From Nitrospira sp. (GTDB taxonomy: Bacteria; UBA9089; CG2-30-40-21; SBAY01): a stretch of DNA of 34,798 bases. The stretch's first letter is position 1. Each line of letters opens with the position of its first letter. The DNA lies in the NCBI GenBank assembly GCA_005239945.1, contig SBAY01000346.1, positions 1-34,798 of the forward strand. Reading direction: 5' to 3'. This document shows positions 31,383 through 34,798 of this stretch, one piece after another. The notes beneath the pieces are model-generated. The model ran no database searches and was not told the origin of the DNA. It saw only the letters and a list, made by a program, of their open reading frames with translations. The position numbers and the translations under genes are program-made.

Positions 31383-32372
31383 CTATATGTTATAAATAAA
31401 CGGCTTATAAAGCGAGATGAACTCGGAAATCCATTCAATGGTTTGTTTTAAACCTTCTTCTAAACTAACTTTAGGTTCCCAATTAAGTAAATTTTTGGCT
31501 TTAGAGTTATCTGCCCATAATCTTTCAACCTCACTATCTACGGGTCTGATTCTCGTGGCATCAAATGAAAATTTAACCTTTCTCCCAATTAATGAAATTA
31601 TCTTCTCCGCTAATTCTCCCATACTAATCTCAAAATTAGAACCAATGTTGATGATTTCAAATACCGACCTGGGTGATTCAGCAATTTTTATAAATCCTTC
31701 AATGGTATCTTTTACAAATGTAATATCTCTGGTTGGATGGGTAGCGCCAATAAAGACTGTGTCTTGAGTTAATGCTTGCGTAATAATAGTTGGGATAACT
31801 GCTCTTGCTGATTGCCTTGGGCCATAGGTATTAAATGGTCTAATAATAGTTATGGGCAGTCCATAGGAACGATAGAAACTCTCAGCAATCATATCTGCCC
31901 CTATTTTACTTGCTGAATATGGAGATTGACCTTGAAGAGGATGTTTTTCATCAATTGGAACATATTGAGCTGTCCCATATACCTCACTTGTGGATGTGTG
32001 AATAATCTTTTCTATTCCCTTTTCTTTAGCGGCATTGAGAACATTTAAGGTTCCAAAAATATTGGTTTCTATTACTTCATTAGGATGGATATAAGAATAA
32101 GGGATGGCAATTAGGGCCCCTAAGTGAAAAACAATTTCTATTTTTTCCATAGCCTTATTTATGGCGTCACTATCCCTTAAATCTCCCTGAATTATTTCTA
32201 TTTTTTCTTTAATCTGTGGGGGAATAATCTCTATAAGTCCATAATTTCCCCTTGAATTATATCTCACAAAAACTCTTACATCAGCCTCCAATTCTACCAG
32301 TCTTTCCGTTAAATGACTTCCAATAAATCCACCCGCCCCTGTTATTAATACCTTTTTACCCTTCCAGTCCAT
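31383..32372 (-). CDS. legB: NAD-dependent sugar-nucleotide 4,6-dehydratase, LegB-like
   Basis: The 329-aa extended SDR enzyme has the cofactor motif TGAGGFIG (11-18), the catalytic TSTSEVYG and YSASK (152-156), then RPFNTYGPRQSARAVIPTIITQAL. This long match, together with VFVRYNSRGNYG and IDEKHPLQGQSPYSASKIGAD, is characteristic of LegB, a GDP-GlcNAc 4,6-dehydratase of legionaminic acid synthesis. Close relatives act in other deoxy-amino-sugar pathways. No LegC, LegG or LegI homologue is in the window, so the product may be a different 6-deoxy sugar. ATG 32372 with GGAGGAG upstream overlaps the 3' end of the Rmd-like gene by 28 bp, implying coupled translation. Confidence 0.88.
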   Translation of the reverse strand: MDWKGKKVLITGAGGFIGSHLTERLVELEADVRVFVRYNSRGNYGLIEIIPPQIKEKIEIIQGDLRDSDAINKAMEKIEIVFHLGALIAIPYSYIHPNEVIETNIFGTLNVLNAAKEKGIEKIIHTSTSEVYGTAQYVPIDEKHPLQGQSPYSASKIGADMIAESFYRSYGLPITIIRPFNTYGPRQSARAVIPTIITQALTQDTVFIGATHPTRDITFVKDTIEGFIKIAESPRSVFEIINIGSNFEISMGELAEKIISLIGRKVKFSFDATRIRPVDSEVERLWADNSKAKNLLNWEPKVSLEEGLKQTIEWISEFISLYKPFIYNI

Positions 32373-33331
32373 AAGTTTACTCCTCCTTTAATTTTTTTTC
32401 TCCAAAAATCTAATAAATCTTTTAAAGTTCTGTTTAATGGTATTTCAGGAGACCAGCCTGTTTGATTTTTAAATTTAGAATAATCTCCAATCTGAACAGG
32501 AATATCTGCCGGTCTCATTCTATTTGGGTCCTGTTCAATTTCTATTTTTATTTGTGAAAAACTTAAAAGAATGTCTAATATTTCTTTTGTTGAGTAATCT
32601 TTTCCCGAGCAAATATTATATACCTCACCAAATATCCCTTTTTCTACTGCTAACCAATATCCTCTAACTATATCCCGAACATCTGTAAAATCCCGTTTAG
32701 CTTCTAAATTACCTACCTTGATGATTGATTCTTGAAGTCCTTTCTCAATCATCGCAATTTGCCTGGCAAAGTTAGAACAGACAAAATCTTCTCGTTCTCC
32801 TGGCCCTGTAATATTAAAAGCCCTTGTCCGAATTATCTTCAAATTATAATTATTGAAATACTGATAACCTACCATGTCTTGAAGGATTTTACTTATTCCA
32901 TAAGGACTTATTGGTCTAAAAAGACATTTTTCATTTATCGGATTTTCTTCTTTGGGTACCAATCCATATTCAGCACTTGAACCAGGGACAAGGATGATAG
33001 GGTTAATTTCTACAGCTCTAATTGCTTCAAGAAGATTTATAGTTCCTCCAAAATTTGTCATATAAAACTCCATTGTCTTCTCTCTTGAAACAGGGTCAAA
33101 GGTTTTTGCTGACAGGTGAAAAATTATATCTGGTTTAATATTACGAATCAAGGTATATATTTCCTCTTCATTACAAATGTCACATAGAATAACATTAATT
33201 GAATTCAAAACAGAAGAGGTTATCGACTTATTTATATCAATTCCAATAACTTCTCCCATATTTTTGCTCACTAAAAATTTAGCTAACTGCCTACCACAAA
33301 AACCATTTATTCCGGTTATCAATATTTTCAT
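32345..33331 (-). CDS. GDP-6-deoxy-mannose reductase (Rmd)/GDP-mannose dehydratase-like SDR
   Basis: This 328-aa extended SDR has the cofactor-binding motif TGINGFCG (6-13), PGSSAEYG, the catalytic YGISK (144-148) and NITGPGEREDFVCSNFARQIA. It also has KRDFTDVRDIVRGYWLAVEKG and TGWSPEIPLNRTLKDLLDFWR. The pattern fits Rmd, which reduces the 4-keto group of GDP-4-keto-6-deoxymannose to GDP-rhamnose; the GDP-mannose 4,6-dehydratase Gmd is the closest alternative. It could act in sequence with the dehydratase gene that follows. The last ~17 residues, after DFWRKK, are non-conserved and encoded in the overlap with the next gene, so the C-terminus may have drifted out by stop-codon loss. Confidence 0.85.
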   Translation of the reverse strand: MKILITGINGFCGRQLAKFLVSKNMGEVIGIDINKSITSSVLNSINVILCDICNEEEIYTLIRNIKPDIIFHLSAKTFDPVSREKTMEFYMTNFGGTINLLEAIRAVEINPIILVPGSSAEYGLVPKEENPINEKCLFRPISPYGISKILQDMVGYQYFNNYNLKIIRTRAFNITGPGEREDFVCSNFARQIAMIEKGLQESIIKVGNLEAKRDFTDVRDIVRGYWLAVEKGIFGEVYNICSGKDYSTKEILDILLSFSQIKIEIEQDPNRMRPADIPVQIGDYSKFKNQTGWSPEIPLNRTLKDLLDFWRKKIKGGVNLWTGRVKRY

Positions 33332-33337
33332 TAATTC

Positions 33338-34714
33338 TTATTCCTTATTTGGGTTTAAATATTTAGAGGCAACCTCTGAGAGAATATATCGATGTTTACC
33401 AGATTTATCAGGGGGAATATTATCTACGAAGTCAACACTTATATTCGTATTTTCTCCCATCATTTCTTTATATTTTGTTTTAATATAATCTACATTTTGG
33501 GGCTCAAATTTATCGGTTTTAACTATTTTAACCAAAATTTCATCAACAGACTTCTGAATAACTTTAAATTTATTAACTCCATTTAAATCCCTGAGCACAT
33601 AGGCAAAAAATCCTCCATAAATACCTTTCCCTTCTTTGGTAACGATATAATCATGGACCCTGCCTTCAACTATCTTCATTAGGGGCAGCCCTCGTCCACA
33701 ACTACATTTTTCTTTATATGGTTGTCCTATATCTCCTGTTTTGTATCTAATAAATGGCATTCCATAATTAGTTAAATCAGTAACTATTATTTCACCAGAT
33801 TCTTCTACATAACCTGCTGCTTCCTGAGGTAGAAATTCAACAATTAAATGGTCTTGATTAATATGGATATTCCCTTGTGGGCACTCATGAGCAACAAACC
33901 CGGCATCGCGACCTCCATAACCATTAGCTACCTTAGTTTTAAAAGTAGATTGAATTAAATCTCGTTGAAAATCATATAAAACCTCCCCAGTAGTAAAAAT
34001 TGCCTTGATTTTTATATTTTTTAGATCAATTCGGTTTTCATTTATAAATTGACAAAGAAAATATATAGCAGATGGATAACCAAATATAGAGGCAGGATGA
34101 TAATTGATTATTATTCGGGCATATTTAGCTAATGATTCCTCTGTCAAATTAAATGCAGAAAGGAGTTGACTGTTGACTAATTTATCTCTAATTTCTCGTA
34201 GTCCATTTTGAACAGATAATTCAATAGGTGAACCCCATAGAACTATCTCTCTTTCTCCTATTTCCACATTCCACCATCTTCTACTTCTAAATCTAGCGGC
34301 TATATCATAGGATACTCTATTTTTATCCACCAAAAATATTAATGGTTCACCGGTAGAACCACCTGTTGTCATTCGTTTTAATTTACCCTTATAATTTTTT
34401 GCGGTCAAATCATTGAAATTAGCCTTGATATTTTCCTTTGTTAAAAATGGAATTTTATTAAGATTTGCCAGACCTTTAATATCATCAGGAGTCATATTCA
34501 ATTCATTAAATACCCTTCTATAATAAGGTACATTTTCATAAGCGTGGGAAAGCAGGTTTTTTAACTTTAGCCATTGAAGATGTTGAATCTCATCTGGCGA
34601 GTACCATTGTGTTTTTTCTAACTCCTTCAGACATTTAAAAGTTTGTCGTCCGAATATAAATTCATTTAAAGGATAGATTAGATGTTTTACTATTATTGGG
34701 TGTCGAGTAGACAT
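33338..34714 (-). CDS. CapK/PaaK-like adenylate-forming enzyme
   Basis: The 458-aa protein resembles phenylacetate-CoA ligase-like proteins of capsule loci (CapK). It has the AMP-binding P-loop RMTTGGSTGEPLIF, IFGYPSAIYFLCQFI, AIFTTGEVL, a second half with NGYGGRDAGFVAHECPQGNIHIN, ITDLTNYGMPFIRYKTGDIG and a C-terminal domain with GRVHDYIVTKEGKGIYG. A CSCGRGLPL segment (after about residue 330) suggests a bound metal. Its role is probably acyl or aminoacyl activation for decorating the glycan, but the substrate is unknown. ATG 34714 is chosen because AAGGAGG lies 9 nt upstream; in-frame TTG codons further out lack support. It ends 6 nt before the Rmd-like gene. Confidence 0.87.
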   Translation of the reverse strand: MSTRHPIIVKHLIYPLNEFIFGRQTFKCLKELEKTQWYSPDEIQHLQWLKLKNLLSHAYENVPYYRRVFNELNMTPDDIKGLANLNKIPFLTKENIKANFNDLTAKNYKGKLKRMTTGGSTGEPLIFLVDKNRVSYDIAARFRSRRWWNVEIGEREIVLWGSPIELSVQNGLREIRDKLVNSQLLSAFNLTEESLAKYARIIINYHPASIFGYPSAIYFLCQFINENRIDLKNIKIKAIFTTGEVLYDFQRDLIQSTFKTKVANGYGGRDAGFVAHECPQGNIHINQDHLIVEFLPQEAAGYVEESGEIIVTDLTNYGMPFIRYKTGDIGQPYKEKCSCGRGLPLMKIVEGRVHDYIVTKEGKGIYGGFFAYVLRDLNGVNKFKVIQKSVDEILVKIVKTDKFEPQNVDYIKTKYKEMMGENTNISVDFVDNIPPDKSGKHRYILSEVASKYLNPNKE

Positions 34715-34753
34715 ATTCAACAACCTCCTTTTAATTGCTTAATGCCCCTCACA

Positions 34754-34786
34754 GAACCGTGCTTGAGGTTTTCCCTCACACGGCTC
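34754..34786 (-). mobile_element. Group II intron domain V-like hairpin (intron 3' part, truncated?)
   Basis: Read on the - strand, 34786 to 34754 folds into the hallmark domain V. The base helix GAGCCGTG/CACGGTTC contains the catalytic AGC with its G:U pair. A 2-nt bulge (AG) follows, then a 5-bp distal stem (TGAGG/CCTCA) and a GAAA-type loop. It is 33 nt (34 is usual). A TGTGAGGGGC stretch follows, as after many bacterial domains V. I cannot find a convincing domain VI or 3' splice site before the CapK-like ribosome site 30 nt on. The rest of the intron would lie to the right of the window. Confidence 0.75.
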
Positions 34787-34798
34787 TTCGGTAATACA

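Noticed and set aside
31417-31767. 116-codon open frame on the + strand
   Set aside because: Antisense shadow of the LegB-like gene; nothing recognisable in it.

Overview
The window looks like a chromosomal piece from a low-GC, AT-rich, Gram-negative-type (diderm) bacterium. The evidence is a LolC/LolD lipoprotein-export pair, a PEP-CTERM surface protein, an exosortase-type exopolysaccharide (EPS) locus and a FlgD/T9SS-like C-terminal domain on a giant secreted protein. Together with many short fold-back intergenic repeats this suggests an uncultured candidate-phylum lineage (Omnitrophota/Desantisbacteria-like is my best guess). That placement is inference, not something the sequence proves.

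Left part (1-6515, + strand): a promoter and tRNA-Glu(UUC), a small retropepsin-like protease gene overlapping purH, then lysS, a ParD/RelE-like toxin-antitoxin pair, and the LolC-like permease and LolD ATPase genes. This is a housekeeping block with the TA module wedged between lysS and lolC. At about 6.5-6.65 kb the strands converge on a strong palindrome.

Right part (6649-34714, all - strand, read from right to left) is a surface-polysaccharide and cell-surface locus. It starts with a CapK/PaaK-like adenylate-forming enzyme, an Rmd-like reductase, a LegB-like 4,6-dehydratase and a sugar-1-phosphate nucleotidyltransferase. Then come a Wzx-like flippase, an exosortase-A-type O-glycosylation ligase, a B12-radical SAM protein, a GT4 glycosyltransferase, an ATP-grasp ligase and a polysaccharide deacetylase-like protein. 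Next are a phosphatidylserine decarboxylase-like protein with a 2-TM partner, and a 1615-aa secreted protein (PL26/YetA-like lyase, Ig-like, cohesin, dockerin, cohesin, FlgD-like). The run ends with a FemAB-like protein, a GT4-phosphoglycosyltransferase fusion, a PIG-L deacetylase, a PEP-CTERM protein, a TPR protein and a PilX-like protein. No exosortase gene lies in the window.

Four near-consensus promoters (TTGACA, 17 bp, TATAAT-like) head the PEP-CTERM, FemAB, giant-protein and PSD transcription units. At the extreme right edge, on the - strand just upstream of the CapK-like gene, is what I read as domain V of a group II intron without a recognisable domain VI.

The most unusual non-coding signal is a set of fold-back intergenic elements built from degenerate 7- or 8-nt tandem words. 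They occur at 2317-2420, 5714-5809, 8605-8680, 20679-20783, 24516-24670, 31111-31210 and 31291-31368. A related heptad run has become the C-terminal coding tail of the glycosyltransferase fusion (12219-12253). They recall the heptanucleotide STRR repeats described in cyanobacteria.
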